A stretch of DNA of 53,205 nucleotides from an uncultured Cytophagales bacterium (GCA_938002655.1 CALLAC010000015.1:1-53205); one strand, 5' to 3'. Positions 8,037 to 17,186 are shown, counted from the first letter of the stretch. The notes: generated by a model not told the origin, from the sequence alone. Numbers and translations: made by a program.

Positions 8037-8948
8037 ATGAAATTTGCCGCAATAGATATTGGCTCTAATGCCGCTCGTATGCAAATCAGTAGCGTACTAC
8101 GCCACGCTGAAAGCATTTCTTTCAAAAAAGTAGAGTATGTCCGTTTCCCATTACGTTTGGGCTTAGAGGTCTTCAGAAACAAAGCAATTAGTACAAGCAA
8201 AGAAAAAGAGATTCTCAAACTTTTACAAGCTTATAAAATTTTAATGGAACTACACCAAGTTGATGATTACTTAGCACTGGCTACTTCGGCCATGCGTGAG
8301 GCTCGTAATGGTCCTGAAATTACCGAAAAAGTCAGGAAAGAACTTGATTTGCAGTTGCAAATTATTTCAGGAGACCAAGAAAGTGAAATTGTCAATAAGG
8401 GACTTTTGCGAATTTTAGATGATAAGAACTATTTACACATAGACGTAGGAGGCGGCAGTACAGAAATTACACTCTTTTCTCAGAAAAAAGTCATTGCAAG
8501 CAAATCTTTCCCCATAGGTTCGGTAAGGCTTTTAGAAAATGCCGTTTGGGAAAAAGATTGGCAGGAAATGCAAAATTGGGTAGAAAAAAATATCCGTGAT
8601 GCAGTACCCAAAATTATTGCCGTAGGCATTGGTGGCAATATCAATAAAATTTGGGAGCTTGCCCGAAAAAAATCTAAATCACTCACTATCAAAGAAATTG
8701 AGGAAGTTATACAAAGACTTTCTAAATATACTTTGGAAGAACTCATCAATGAATGGGAGCTCAACCCCGACCGTGCCGATGTAATTACACCTGCTTCTAA
8801 TGTGTATCTTTCTGTAATGAAATGGGCAAAAATTAAAGAAATTTTAGTGCCTGGTCTAGGCTTAAAAGATGGGATTATGGAAATGCTTGCCGAAAAACAT
8901 AAACTCGGCATCACCACTTATCAAAACATCCGTGTTGGCGAATGGTAA
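8037..8948 (+). CDS. Ppx/GppA-family phosphatase (exopolyphosphatase-like)
   Basis: A 303-residue member of the ASKHA-fold Ppx/GppA family, which removes phosphate from polyphosphate ends or converts pppGpp to ppGpp. Visible motifs are DIGSNAARM (residues 7-15), ATSAMREARNG (82-92), SGDQESEIVNKG (111-122, holding the catalytic acidic residues), DVGGGSTEI (136-144) and PGLGLKDGI near the end. It corresponds to the short two-domain form without the C-terminal HD extension, so Ppx versus GppA activity cannot be told apart. It precedes rfbB by 33 bases on the same strand. Confidence 0.88.
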   Translation: MKFAAIDIGSNAARMQISSVLRHAESISFKKVEYVRFPLRLGLEVFRNKAISTSKEKEILKLLQAYKILMELHQVDDYLALATSAMREARNGPEITEKVRKELDLQLQIISGDQESEIVNKGLLRILDDKNYLHIDVGGGSTEITLFSQKKVIASKSFPIGSVRLLENAVWEKDWQEMQNWVEKNIRDAVPKIIAVGIGGNINKIWELARKKSKSLTIKEIEEVIQRLSKYTLEELINEWELNPDRADVITPASNVYLSVMKWAKIKEILVPGLGLKDGIMEMLAEKHKLGITTYQNIRVGEW

Positions 8949-8981
8949 ATAAGATTTGAATTTTGAAACCTAAAACTCTTT

Positions 8982-10043
8982 ATGTCGCAAACCAACATTC
9001 TAATTACTGGCGGTGCCGGTTTTATTGGCTCTCATGTGGTACGCCTTTTTGTAAAAAAGTATCCCAATTACCACGTCTTCAATCTTGATGCTCTCACATA
9101 TGCAGGCAATTTGATGAATCTGCAAGATATTGAAAATGAACCTAATTACACTTTCATAAAAGGCGATATCTGTGATATTGATTTTTTAGAAAAACTCTTT
9201 GCCCTATACGATTTCAAAGGCATTATACATTTGGCAGCAGAATCGCACGTAGATAGGTCTATACTTAACCCTATTCAGTTCGTAATGACCAACGTTGTCG
9301 GGACGGTCAATTTGCTGAATGTTGCCAAGAACGCTTGGAAAAGAAATTTAGACGAACATATTTTTTACCACGTTTCTACCGATGAAGTATATGGTTCACT
9401 TCATAACCCCGATGAATTTTTTACAGAAAATACGCCCTACGCCCCCAAATCACCTTATTCAGCTTCCAAAGCTAGCTCCGACCACTTCGTACGAGCCTAC
9501 TACAATACTTACAAAATTCCTATTCTCATTTCTAATTGCTCCAACAACTACGGACCCAATCAGTTCCCTGAAAAACTTATTCCTTTGTGTATCAATAATA
9601 TTCGCCAATACAAACCCTTACCTATCTACGGAAAAGGTGAAAATGTACGCGACTGGCTCTATGTCATCGACCATGCCCAAGCCATAGATTTGCTTTTTCA
9701 TAAAGGTAAAATCGGAGAAACTTATAACATTGGTGGCTTTAATGAATGGAAAAATATCGATGTAGTACGTTTGCTTTGTAAAATAATGGATAAAAAACTC
9801 GGTAGAGCCGAAGGTGAAAGTGAAAAACTCATTACTTTCGTAACCGACCGTGCAGGCCATGACCTTCGTTACGCTATTGATGCCTCTAAAATTATGAATG
9901 AACTTGGCTGGAAACCCACTTTACAATTTCAAGAAGGTTTAGAAAAGACCGTAGATTGGTACCTAGCAAATGAGGCTTGGCTCCATCAAGTAACTTCGGG
10001 TCAGTACCAAAAATACTATGCCGAGCAATATGCTCACAGATAA
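8982..10043 (+). CDS. rfbB: dTDP-glucose 4,6-dehydratase
   Basis: A 353-residue extended SDR that makes dTDP-4-keto-6-deoxyglucose, the branch point for rhamnose and other deoxysugars of O-antigen. TGGAGFIGSH is at residues 9-18, the family-specific STDEVYG at 132-138 with the catalytic Thr-Asp-Glu triad, Tyr159-x3-Lys163 in YSASK, and NYGPNQFPEKLIP further on. The pattern is diagnostic for RfbB. RfbA, RfbC and RfbD are not in the window, so the dTDP-sugar genes are not clustered here. Confidence 0.95.
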   Translation: MSQTNILITGGAGFIGSHVVRLFVKKYPNYHVFNLDALTYAGNLMNLQDIENEPNYTFIKGDICDIDFLEKLFALYDFKGIIHLAAESHVDRSILNPIQFVMTNVVGTVNLLNVAKNAWKRNLDEHIFYHVSTDEVYGSLHNPDEFFTENTPYAPKSPYSASKASSDHFVRAYYNTYKIPILISNCSNNYGPNQFPEKLIPLCINNIRQYKPLPIYGKGENVRDWLYVIDHAQAIDLLFHKGKIGETYNIGGFNEWKNIDVVRLLCKIMDKKLGRAEGESEKLITFVTDRAGHDLRYAIDASKIMNELGWKPTLQFQEGLEKTVDWYLANEAWLHQVTSGQYQKYYAEQYAHR

Positions 10044-10114
10044 GATTTTTGCTAAAAAACTGGTGATTCGTCATATATTTTCAAAAAGAATTGTAAGTTT
10101 GCAAAAAAATCTCT

Positions 10115-11065
10115 ATGGCTAACTCAGCATTTGTAAAACTTTTTTCAGGTACAGCCTCACGCTATCTAGCAGAAAAAATTGCTTTCGAATACGGAAAAGA
10201 TTTGGGCGAAATGATTGTACAGCGATTTAGCGATGGCGAAATGAGCCCAAGTTTCACTGAATCGGTGCGTGGTTGTAATGTATTTCTGATACAATCTACT
10301 TTTCCTCCTGCCGATAACTTGATGGAACTGCTCTTAATGATAGATGCGGCAAGACGTGCTTCGGCTCAATATGTAACCGTCGTAATGCCCTATTTTGGCT
10401 ATGCTCGCCAAGATAGAAAAGATAAACCCCGTGTAGCCATTGCCGCCAAATTGGTTGCCAATCTGCTCTCTGCCGCTGGTGCCGATAGGCTTATCACCTG
10501 CGATTTACATGCCGGACAAATTCAAGGTTTTTTTGATTTTCCTGTGGATCATCTTGATGGACAAGTGATTTTTGCTCCTTATTTGCAAAGTCTGAACTTA
10601 TCCAAACTTGTTTTTGCTGCTCCCGATGTAGGCGGAGTTGGTAGAGCTAGAGCTTTTGCTACTATTTTCGCTGCCGATATGGTAGTATGCGATAAGCATC
10701 GCAGGCGTGCCAACGAAATTGCCTCTATGCAAGTCATTGGTGATGTAGAAGGTGCTGATGTAGTGATTATTGATGATATCATTGATACAGGCGGTACAAT
10801 TATCAAAGCCGCACAAATCATCAAAGAAAAAGGTGCCCGAACCGTAAGAGCTGTCTGTACGCATCCAGTTCTTTCTGGAAAAGCCTACGAAAATATTGAA
10901 AATTCGGTATTAGAAGAAGTAATTGTTTCCGATACCATTCCGCTCAAACGCGAGTGTGCCAAAATTACGGTGTTGAGTGTTGCTCCACTTTTTGCCAAAG
11001 CTATCCGTAGCGTACACGAGTATGAATCTATCAGTTCGCTGTTTATTGTTCCACAAAAAATATAA
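10115..11065 (+). CDS. prs: Ribose-phosphate pyrophosphokinase (PRPP synthetase)
   Basis: A 316-residue cytoplasmic enzyme that transfers pyrophosphate from ATP to ribose 5-phosphate, feeding purine, pyrimidine, NAD, His and Trp synthesis. DLHAGQIQGFF (130-140), the flexible-loop CDKHRRR around Lys194 and the PRPP-binding loop DDIIDTGGT (220-228) are intact. FGYARQDRK (94-102) gives the ATP-site residues. Length is standard for class I. A -7-like TAAGTTTG lies at 10094-10101 but without a clear upstream partner. It precedes gcvH by 10 bases and is probably cotranscribed. Confidence 0.96.
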   Translation: MANSAFVKLFSGTASRYLAEKIAFEYGKDLGEMIVQRFSDGEMSPSFTESVRGCNVFLIQSTFPPADNLMELLLMIDAARRASAQYVTVVMPYFGYARQDRKDKPRVAIAAKLVANLLSAAGADRLITCDLHAGQIQGFFDFPVDHLDGQVIFAPYLQSLNLSKLVFAAPDVGGVGRARAFATIFAADMVVCDKHRRRANEIASMQVIGDVEGADVVIIDDIIDTGGTIIKAAQIIKEKGARTVRAVCTHPVLSGKAYENIENSVLEEVIVSDTIPLKRECAKITVLSVAPLFAKAIRSVHEYESISSLFIVPQKI

Positions 11066-11075
11066 ATGAAACCTT

Positions 11076-11456
11076 ATGAACTTTCCCGATAACCTCAAAT
11101 ACTCCAAAGAACACGAATGGGTACGTCTTGAAGGTGAGTTTGCCTATGTTGGTATCAGCGACCATGCCCAAAAAGAACTCGGTGATATTGTGTATGTAGA
11201 TATTACTAGTGTAGGGCAGATTCTAGAAGCCAACGCTGTTTTTGGTACCGTTGAAGCAGTAAAAACCGTTTCTGACCTTTTTATGCCCATAAGCGGTGAA
11301 ATTATAGAGTTTAATGATGCTCTCTCTTCAAGCCCCGAACTTGTCAATTCAGACCCTTACGGCAAAGGCTGGATGATAAAAATTAAACCCAAAGACCTTT
11401 CTGAACTCAATAACCTAATGGATGCTCAAGCCTATAAGGCAATGCTAGGAATGTGA
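11076..11456 (+). CDS. gcvH: Glycine cleavage system H protein
   Basis: A 126-residue lipoyl carrier that shuttles the aminomethyl group between the P, T and L proteins of glycine cleavage. The lipoylated Lys63 is in [15 protein letters not shown], and the KEHEW start and the C-terminal GKGWMIKI are typical. It is complete and normal in length. It follows prs closely; P and T proteins are not in the window. A perfect palindrome (11465-11497) begins eight bases after the stop. Confidence 0.96.
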   Translation: MNFPDNLKYSKEHEWVRLEGEFAYVGISDHAQKELGDIVYVDITSVGQILEANAVFGTVEAVKTVSDLFMPISGEIIEFNDALSSSPELVNSDPYGKGWMIKIKPKDLSELNNLMDAQAYKAMLGM

Positions 11457-11464
11457 AAAACAAA

Positions 11465-11497
11465 AAACCTATGAGGTTTTTTAAACCTCATAGGTTT
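11465..11497. repeat. Palindromic repeat, copy 2, between convergent genes
   Basis: Perfect 15-base inverted arms (11465-11479 and 11483-11497) with a TTT loop, identical in arm sequence to the copy at 283-315. It lies between the converging ends of gcvH and the TonB receptor, where a strong hairpin flanked by A and T runs would stop transcription from both sides. Confidence 0.85.
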
Positions 11498-11509
11498 GTA
11501 TCCATTTTA

Positions 11510-13669
11510 CTACAATCTTATTGCTATATTCAACAGAAAATTTGTGCCCGCTTGTGGATAATAATAGTTTTCCCAAGCTCTTTCCCCTCTTGTAATATAG
11601 CTGAACGTATAACCATTGGGTTCGTAGAGTTCGTTGAAGATATTATTCACCAAAAGCCCAACTTGCAGTTGTTTGAGCCCTTTTACAGGTAAGATATAAG
11701 CCAAACGCAAATCGTTCACAAAAAAGGCGTTGAGTTTTCGTTGTTCGTTTTGTGTATTATCCAGGTACTGCTTGCCAACATATTTGGAAAGAAACCCTAT
11801 TTCAAACTCATTGATAGGCTTAAATGTAAGTTGAGAAGCGGCAATCAGACGAGGAGAAAATGAAATATCTACGTTCTGATATGTTATAGCAACTTGGGTA
11901 TTATTATCGTAATCATCTACGTATTCAGTAAATTCAGGAATTTTATTCTGACTTACAGTTAAATTTGCTTGCCAAAGTAGCTTTTTCGTAAGTTGCCAAT
12001 TACCTTCTAGCTCTACTCCCATTCGCCGACTGCGAGGTACATTGGTACGAATATATGCCCCAACATCATTCACTTGCCCTGTTAGTACAAGCTCATTCGT
12101 ATAATCCATTAAGAATGTATTTACTTTGAAATTTGCTTTGCTCCAAGCAACCGAATACCCAAGTTCTAGATTGTTAAGTCTTTCTGCTTTAGGACGACTT
12201 GCCGGCGTAGAATTTACAAAATCTTTGCGATTAGGCTCACGATGAGCAATGCCCCACAAAGCATACACTCTGTTTTTTCCCCAAGAAAAATCTGCTCCCG
12301 CTTTGGGATTGAAAAAGTGTAACTCAATTTCTTGTTGTGTATTTTGCAAGTTTTGGTCAAAACCTAAAAAGTTGTAGCCGATGTAGCGGTACTGTGCGTC
12401 GGCAAAGGCAGAAAGTTTTCCTGTACCTATATTCCATTCATTTGCTACTTTTAGAAACTGATTAAAATCTACTTTAATGCCATCATTATCGTAGTATCGG
12501 TAGCGAATGGGGATATTTTTAGAAATTTCTGCCCAAATAATTTCGCCAAAATGCTTACCAAAATAACGGTTCCAACCGCCGCCCAATGTAAAATTCCAAG
12601 ATTTTTGTGTATAGTCTATGGAATATATTCCGCCGTAGAAGTCGTTATCTAACCAACGCCTGCGAATAAGGTCGGTTCGCTGGATAACAGTATTTCCGAT
12701 AACTACATCAGGCAAACCATAGCGAGAGAATCGGTCTTTCTCTCTAAATTCTTCATAATATCCGAAACCTTTTACATAGAAAAGCGAAACATTCGCTTTA
12801 AGTTTTTCATTAAACTGATGGTCTAGAATAGCTTGATAATGATTTTGGTTGTAGTTATCTACTTGGTTATCGTAGGTATAGAAATTGAAGCGTCTATTTT
12901 CTTTGAGGATATCTTCACGTATGCCATACCAAGCCTGATAGGTACGTTCTCTGCCTTGCAAAGTAAGCAAGCGAAGTGTAGTTTTTTTACCATAATAGCC
13001 AGCTGAAAGATACACTCCCAAAAGGTCGGAAAAGGCTCTTTCGATAAATCCGTCAGAAGTAATTTTGGAAAGGCGAGCATCTACCACAAAGCCATTTTTC
13101 ATTTTGCCTGTGGAGGCTTGCAAGGTATGTTTCCAGGTGTTAAAACTTCCCCACGAATGGTTGAGTTCGGCAAAAGGCTCGTTGGTAGGTTCGGCAAAAG
13201 TCTGTACATTCAGACTTGCTCCAAATGCACCTGCTCCATTAGTTGAAGTACCTACGCCTCTTTGCAAGGAAATGGTTTGTGCCGAAGAGGCAAGGTCAGG
13301 CAAATCAACCCAGAACACTCCATGCGATTCGGGGTCATTGAGCGGAATACCATTGATAGTAGTATTGATACGCGTAGCATCAGAGCCACGAACGCGTATA
13401 CCTGTGTAGCCAATTCCTGCTCCGGCGTCAGAATATACGACTACCGAAGGGGTGAAATTGAGCAAGAAAGGTAAATCTTGCCCATAGTTGCGTTTTTCAA
13501 GGTCTGCTTTTTTGAGTGTAGAACGGGTCAGCTCTGTGATGTAAGGAATACCCGTAACAGTTACAGCTTCAATTTCTTTTTCTTGAAGCAAAGAATCTAC
13601 GCTTCCTTGTGCCAAAGCTAGGCAAGGCACCAGCAAGCCCGCTGAAAGGCTTAAAACATGGCGTTTCAT
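11510..13669 (-). CDS. TonB-dependent outer-membrane receptor, predicted thiamine/TPP uptake
   Basis: A 719-residue receptor from the ATG at 13669. A signal peptide (MKRHVLSLSAGLLVPCLALAQ) is followed by a TonB-box-like segment (EIEAVTVTG), a plug domain with GIRVRGSDATRINTTINGIP and LQRGVGTSTNGAGAFGASLN, then a long 22-strand-type barrel region ending in LLNIAIRL. The substrate is predicted from regulation: a TPP riboswitch with its own promoter and terminator directly precedes the gene. TPP-riboswitch-linked receptors of Bacteroidota are known candidates for thiamine import. An alternative in-frame start at 13711 would lie inside the terminator hairpin and is rejected. No other thiamine genes are near. 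Confidence 0.9.
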   Translation of the reverse strand: MKRHVLSLSAGLLVPCLALAQGSVDSLLQEKEIEAVTVTGIPYITELTRSTLKKADLEKRNYGQDLPFLLNFTPSVVVYSDAGAGIGYTGIRVRGSDATRINTTINGIPLNDPESHGVFWVDLPDLASSAQTISLQRGVGTSTNGAGAFGASLNVQTFAEPTNEPFAELNHSWGSFNTWKHTLQASTGKMKNGFVVDARLSKITSDGFIERAFSDLLGVYLSAGYYGKKTTLRLLTLQGRERTYQAWYGIREDILKENRRFNFYTYDNQVDNYNQNHYQAILDHQFNEKLKANVSLFYVKGFGYYEEFREKDRFSRYGLPDVVIGNTVIQRTDLIRRRWLDNDFYGGIYSIDYTQKSWNFTLGGGWNRYFGKHFGEIIWAEISKNIPIRYRYYDNDGIKVDFNQFLKVANEWNIGTGKLSAFADAQYRYIGYNFLGFDQNLQNTQQEIELHFFNPKAGADFSWGKNRVYALWGIAHREPNRKDFVNSTPASRPKAERLNNLELGYSVAWSKANFKVNTFLMDYTNELVLTGQVNDVGAYIRTNVPRSRRMGVELEGNWQLTKKLLWQANLTVSQNKIPEFTEYVDDYDNNTQVAITYQNVDISFSPRLIAASQLTFKPINEFEIGFLSKYVGKQYLDNTQNEQRKLNAFFVNDLRLAYILPVKGLKQLQVGLLVNNIFNELYEPNGYTFSYITRGERAWENYYYPQAGTNFLLNIAIRL

Positions 13670-13691
13670 TGATAAATTGTGATTTGAAAAG

Positions 13692-13723
13692 TGAAACAAA
13701 AGGAGCTTCAAGGGGGTAGCTCC
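13692..13723 (-). terminator. Riboswitch expression-platform terminator
   Basis: On the minus strand GGAGCT (13723-13718) and AGCTCC (13707-13702) form a six-pair stem with a ten-base loop, followed by TTTTGTTT. It lies just downstream of the TPP aptamer and upstream of the receptor start, as expected for ligand-dependent premature termination. Confidence 0.65.
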
Positions 13724-13734
13724 ACCTGCTTCTT

Positions 13735-13820
13735 ACCTTAACTCCCTGCGGCAGCATTACCTGCATCAGGTTCAAAGGGTATGTTCTCAGCCCGTTGTAT
13801 TAAGGCACCCCTGTTTCGGA
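13735..13820 (-). promoter_or_regulatory. TPP riboswitch (THI element)
   Basis: The minus strand carries the conserved TPP aptamer blocks in order: GGGGTGCC, GGGCTGAGA (13793-13785), ACCC, GAACCTGAT (13773-13765), GGTAATGC (13761-13754) and CAGGGA (13748-13743). The outer stem can close with AAC/GTT and CC/GG. In this class CTGAGA binds the pyrimidine ring and the GAACC..GGTAATG arm binds the pyrophosphate with magnesium. Bound TPP should favour the terminator downstream and turn off the TonB receptor. Confidence 0.95.
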
Positions 13821-13830
13821 AAATTTTGTG

Positions 13831-13860
13831 CAAAATTACAATTTTTTCAATTGCTTCAAA
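13831..13860 (-). promoter_or_regulatory. Promoter for the riboswitch/TonB receptor transcript
   Basis: On the minus strand TTTG (13860-13857), 18 bases, then TAATTTTG (13838-13831). Transcription is predicted to begin a few bases before the first conserved block of the TPP aptamer, which independently supports both calls. Confidence 0.65.
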
Positions 13861-13931
13861 AACAAACAGAAAAATTTTTCTTGAATACTTTCTTTTTCGC
13901 AGTTGAAAGCATCAAGCCTTGGAACTTATAC

Positions 13932-14804
13932 TTATTCTTGTTGCAGAAATTTGATAGTTTCATCAATTACTTCTTCGGTATGAATAGGCAACAGAGCTTC
14001 GGTATAGGGCTCTTTTCCGCCGAAGGTGTGGTCTGCATTTTCAAGAATAATAAGTTCGGCATTTTTTGCCCAAGATTTGAGCTTATAGGCACTTTCTACG
14101 GGCACGGAAAGGTCTTTCTTACCATGAATGAAAAGCAATGGCACTTGTATTTTAGGTACTTGTATTTCTAGGTTGTAGTGCACAGCATTTTTCAGAAGAT
14201 CTTCGTACACTTCTCGATAGATAGGCATTTGTTGCTTGGTACGAGCATTTTCAATATAAATTACGCCATTTTTTTCAATTTCAGCGATGCGTTCAGGAGT
14301 AAAAAGAAATTTCGTATCAGCAACAGATGCCCAGGTAACAACCTTTTTTACACGACTATCTTCTGCGGCTTTCAGCAAAGCCAAAGCCCCACCCCGACTG
14401 TGCCCAATAAGAAAGAGTTTGTCTGAAAGCGTAATATTTTTGAAAAGATAATCATCGGAGAAAAAAAAATCAAGTACTGCCTCAATATCGTTCAAATCTT
14501 TGGTGTAAGTTTCTCTGCCGAAAGCATCTAGATCTACAAATTCTCTTTTATGTGTGGGGGTAGTTCCATTGTGCGAAAGATTGATTTTAGCAAAGATAAA
14601 GCCTTTTTGGGCAAAATGCTCGGCAATCATATTGAAATGCCCCCAATCTTTAAAGCCTTTAAAGCCATGAATAAACAAAATGATCGGCTTGGGGATATCG
14701 TCAAAAATCAACCGAATATCCAAACCAATAGGGCGAGCATGCTTGATAGAAGTAATCTGAATTTCTTGCTTAAATAGAGGTTCTTGTAAGTTCTCGGAAT
14801 ACAT
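13932..14804 (-). CDS. Alpha/beta hydrolase
   Basis: A 290-residue alpha/beta-hydrolase-fold protein. From the ATG at 14804 the oxyanion HGF is at 46-48, the nucleophile Ser136 sits in GHSRGG, an Asp in HGKKDLSVP and the His in NADHTFGG complete the triad. No signal peptide is seen, so it is probably cytoplasmic. Members of this group act as esterases or acyl-peptidases; the substrate is not evident. The ATG start overlaps the 3' end of gldA by 35 bases, which suggests translational coupling in a lutB-gldA-hydrolase operon. Confidence 0.82.
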   Translation of the reverse strand: MYSENLQEPLFKQEIQITSIKHARPIGLDIRLIFDDIPKPIILFIHGFKGFKDWGHFNMIAEHFAQKGFIFAKINLSHNGTTPTHKREFVDLDAFGRETYTKDLNDIEAVLDFFFSDDYLFKNITLSDKLFLIGHSRGGALALLKAAEDSRVKKVVTWASVADTKFLFTPERIAEIEKNGVIYIENARTKQQMPIYREVYEDLLKNAVHYNLEIQVPKIQVPLLFIHGKKDLSVPVESAYKLKSWAKNAELIILENADHTFGGKEPYTEALLPIHTEEVIDETIKFLQQE

Positions 14805-15684
14805 TTTCAATGGTTTTTTCCTCATGTTTGATTTCCAGAATTGTCCAGTTCTGCACTTTTGCTAGTTGGAACAAATCTGCTCGCAGGTCTATATCGCTGG
14901 GTGTTCGGATTTCCCACAAATTGCCTGCAATATGCTGAATTTGCAAAATTTTTTCAAAGTTTTTTGTGATAATATTTTCATCAATCTTTTCTGCAAATTC
15001 TACTTTCAGAATTCGCTCTGTTTGAGCAAGTTTAGTAATTTCGTTCACAGGAGTATTGGCTACAATTTTTCCTAAATGAATAATAACCACCTGATCGCAA
15101 ATCGCCTGCACTTCTTGCATAATATGTGTAGAAAGCAGAATGGTTTTTTCTTGGGCTATTTGCTTGATAAGATTTCGAATTTCGATGATTTGGTTGGGGT
15201 CTAAACCTGTGGTGGGTTCATCAAGAATCATCACCGAAGGATTGTGTATCAAGGCTTGTGCCAAACCTACTCTTTGCCGATAGCCTTTGGAAAGCATACC
15301 TACTTTTTTATGAGCCTCACGTTCTAAGCCACACATTTCAATCACTTCTTTGATACGATTTTCTAAATGAGCCACTTTATAGATTTTCCCCATAAAGCTC
15401 AAGTATTCACGCACATACATATCTAAGTAAAGTGGGTTATTTTCAGGTAAATAGCCCAAAGATTTTTGAGCTTCTTGGGTTTGGGTAGCAATATTAAAGC
15501 CTGCTATCTCGATGGTGCCTGCGGTAGCTTTCAGGTAGCCTGTAGCAATTTTCATTGTAGTAGATTTTCCTGCACCGTTGGGTCCTAAAAAACCTGTAAT
15601 TTTTCCAGTCTCGGCTACAAAGCTAATGTTATCTACTGCTTTTTGCACACCATATATTTTAGTAAGGTTACTGACCTTAATCAT
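14770..15684 (-). CDS. gldA: ABC transporter ATP-binding protein, GldA-type
   Basis: A 304-residue ABC ATPase from the ATG at 15684. Walker A GPNGAGKST is at 34-42, the signature LSKGYRQRVGLAQAL and Walker B VMILDEPTTGLDP follow, and a C-terminal domain of about 90 residues is typical of the DrrA/NatA branch. The segment YLPENNPLYLDMYVREYL is characteristic of GldA, the ATPase that works with GldF and GldG in Bacteroidota gliding and envelope function. GldF and GldG are not adjacent. It starts 30 bases after the LutB-like gene, on the same strand. Confidence 0.8.
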   Translation of the reverse strand: MIKVSNLTKIYGVQKAVDNISFVAETGKITGFLGPNGAGKSTTMKIATGYLKATAGTIEIAGFNIATQTQEAQKSLGYLPENNPLYLDMYVREYLSFMGKIYKVAHLENRIKEVIEMCGLEREAHKKVGMLSKGYRQRVGLAQALIHNPSVMILDEPTTGLDPNQIIEIRNLIKQIAQEKTILLSTHIMQEVQAICDQVVIIHLGKIVANTPVNEITKLAQTERILKVEFAEKIDENIITKNFEKILQIQHIAGNLWEIRTPSDIDLRADLFQLAKVQNWTILEIKHEEKTIENVFRELTRTSI

Positions 15685-15714
15685 CGTATTTGCATTTAAT
15701 ACCAAACGATTTCT

Positions 15715-17097
15715 CTAATCTGATTTCATTTGTTCTTCCCACTGTTGAGCAAACGATTTTTCTGCGATTTCAGGCATAAACCGATGTTTGCCCCAAGTTT
15801 TTGCAAAGAATTTTTTAAGCCACATCTTTTTGGTTTTAGCTGAAAAAAAGTCCATCAGTTTTCGGCTAAGCATAGCTATTTTCCACAAACGAAAGCCGCA
15901 TCGTTCCCAAAAATTATTTTGCTTTTCTTCTACACTTTGCTTTCTGTTTAATAAAAGCAAGTGATGAATAGGAACTTTTACAGGGCATACCGAGCTACAC
16001 GCTCCACAAAGCGAGCTAGCATAGCTTAGATGTTGGTATTCTTTCAATCCTGCAAGATGCGGCGTAATCACCGAACCAATAGGACCGCTATAAGTAGTAT
16101 TATAGGTATGCCCTCCAATATTCTTATACACAGGGCAAGCATTCAGACAGGCCCCACAGCGAATACAATTCAGAGCCTGACGCTTCTCGGCATCGGCAAG
16201 CAAATGGGTTCTGCCATTATCCAAGAGTATTACATACATTTCATCGGGTCCGTCTAATTCTTCAGCCTGTCGGGGTCCAAAAAATATGGAATTGTAGACT
16301 GTAATTTTTTGTCCAGTGCCACTTGTAGCCAGTAAATGCCAAAACAAATCCAAATGTTCTAGTTTAGGGATAACTTTTTCAATGCCTACAATAGCAATAT
16401 GTACTTTCGGAAAAGTAGTTACCATGCGGGCATTACCTTCGTTTTCGGTAATTGCCACAGCCCCTACGTCAGCTATCAAAAAATTTCCTCCTGTAATACC
16501 AATTTCAGCCTCCAAATATTTTTCTCGCAAAATACGGCGAGCCGTGAGTGTGAGCTCTTGGGCGTCATCAGTAGGCTTGATACGTAATTTTTCAACAAAA
16601 ATATCAGCAATATCTTTTTTAGAAAGGTGCATAGCAGGTGTTACGATATGATAAGGCTTTTGCCCTGCCAGTTGCACAATAAATTCTCCTAAATCAGTTT
16701 CAATGGGTTCAATGGTCTTTTTTTCTAAAAATTCGTTCAGATGAATTTCTTCCGTAGCCATCGATTTAGATTTTACTACGGATTTGGCTTGATATTTTCT
16801 ACAAATTTTTTCGATGCTTGCCAACGCCGATTTAGAATTTTCTGCCCAAATCACTTTACCACCACGTTTGGTAAAATGCTCTTCAAAATCCAAGAGCAAT
16901 TCGCCCAAATGATTGATAGTTTCTGTTTTCAGATAAAAAGCACGTTCGCAAGCCAAATCGTGATTATGGTATTGCTCCAAACCTTGCCGAACTGCACTGT
17001 CGTACTTGCTGATGTTATGATTGATGGTTTGCCTGTGTTTCAAATCAAAGGCTTTTTGTTCAGCATCCTTTAAAAACTTTTCTGCCGTAGGATTCAT
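15715..17097 (-). CDS. lutB: LutB-like iron-sulfur protein (LUD domain plus two 4Fe-4S sites)
   Basis: A 460-residue protein of the LutB/YkgF family, part of the LutABC complex that oxidises L-lactate. An N-terminal LUD domain (residues about 70-300, with GITGGNFLIADVGA) is followed by ferredoxin-type clusters at Cys311-314-317-321 and Cys364-367-371. The order and length match LutB. LutA and LutC are not next to it; instead gldA follows by 30 bases. Either the partners are elsewhere or this copy has another electron-transfer role. It is divergent from the YceI operon. Confidence 0.88.
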   Translation of the reverse strand: MNPTAEKFLKDAEQKAFDLKHRQTINHNISKYDSAVRQGLEQYHNHDLACERAFYLKTETINHLGELLLDFEEHFTKRGGKVIWAENSKSALASIEKICRKYQAKSVVKSKSMATEEIHLNEFLEKKTIEPIETDLGEFIVQLAGQKPYHIVTPAMHLSKKDIADIFVEKLRIKPTDDAQELTLTARRILREKYLEAEIGITGGNFLIADVGAVAITENEGNARMVTTFPKVHIAIVGIEKVIPKLEHLDLFWHLLATSGTGQKITVYNSIFFGPRQAEELDGPDEMYVILLDNGRTHLLADAEKRQALNCIRCGACLNACPVYKNIGGHTYNTTYSGPIGSVITPHLAGLKEYQHLSYASSLCGACSSVCPVKVPIHHLLLLNRKQSVEEKQNNFWERCGFRLWKIAMLSRKLMDFFSAKTKKMWLKKFFAKTWGKHRFMPEIAEKSFAQQWEEQMKSD

Positions 17098-17186
17098 TGC
17101 TTTTATGCTTTCGCAAAAATTTCACAAAGAAAATAAAAATTTGATTTGATTGTTTAGAATTGGCGGTAAGATTTTTTTAGAAAATG

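Noticed and set aside
13670-13711. Upstream start for the TonB receptor
   Set aside because: The extension lies inside the riboswitch terminator hairpin, and a good signal peptide begins at 13669.
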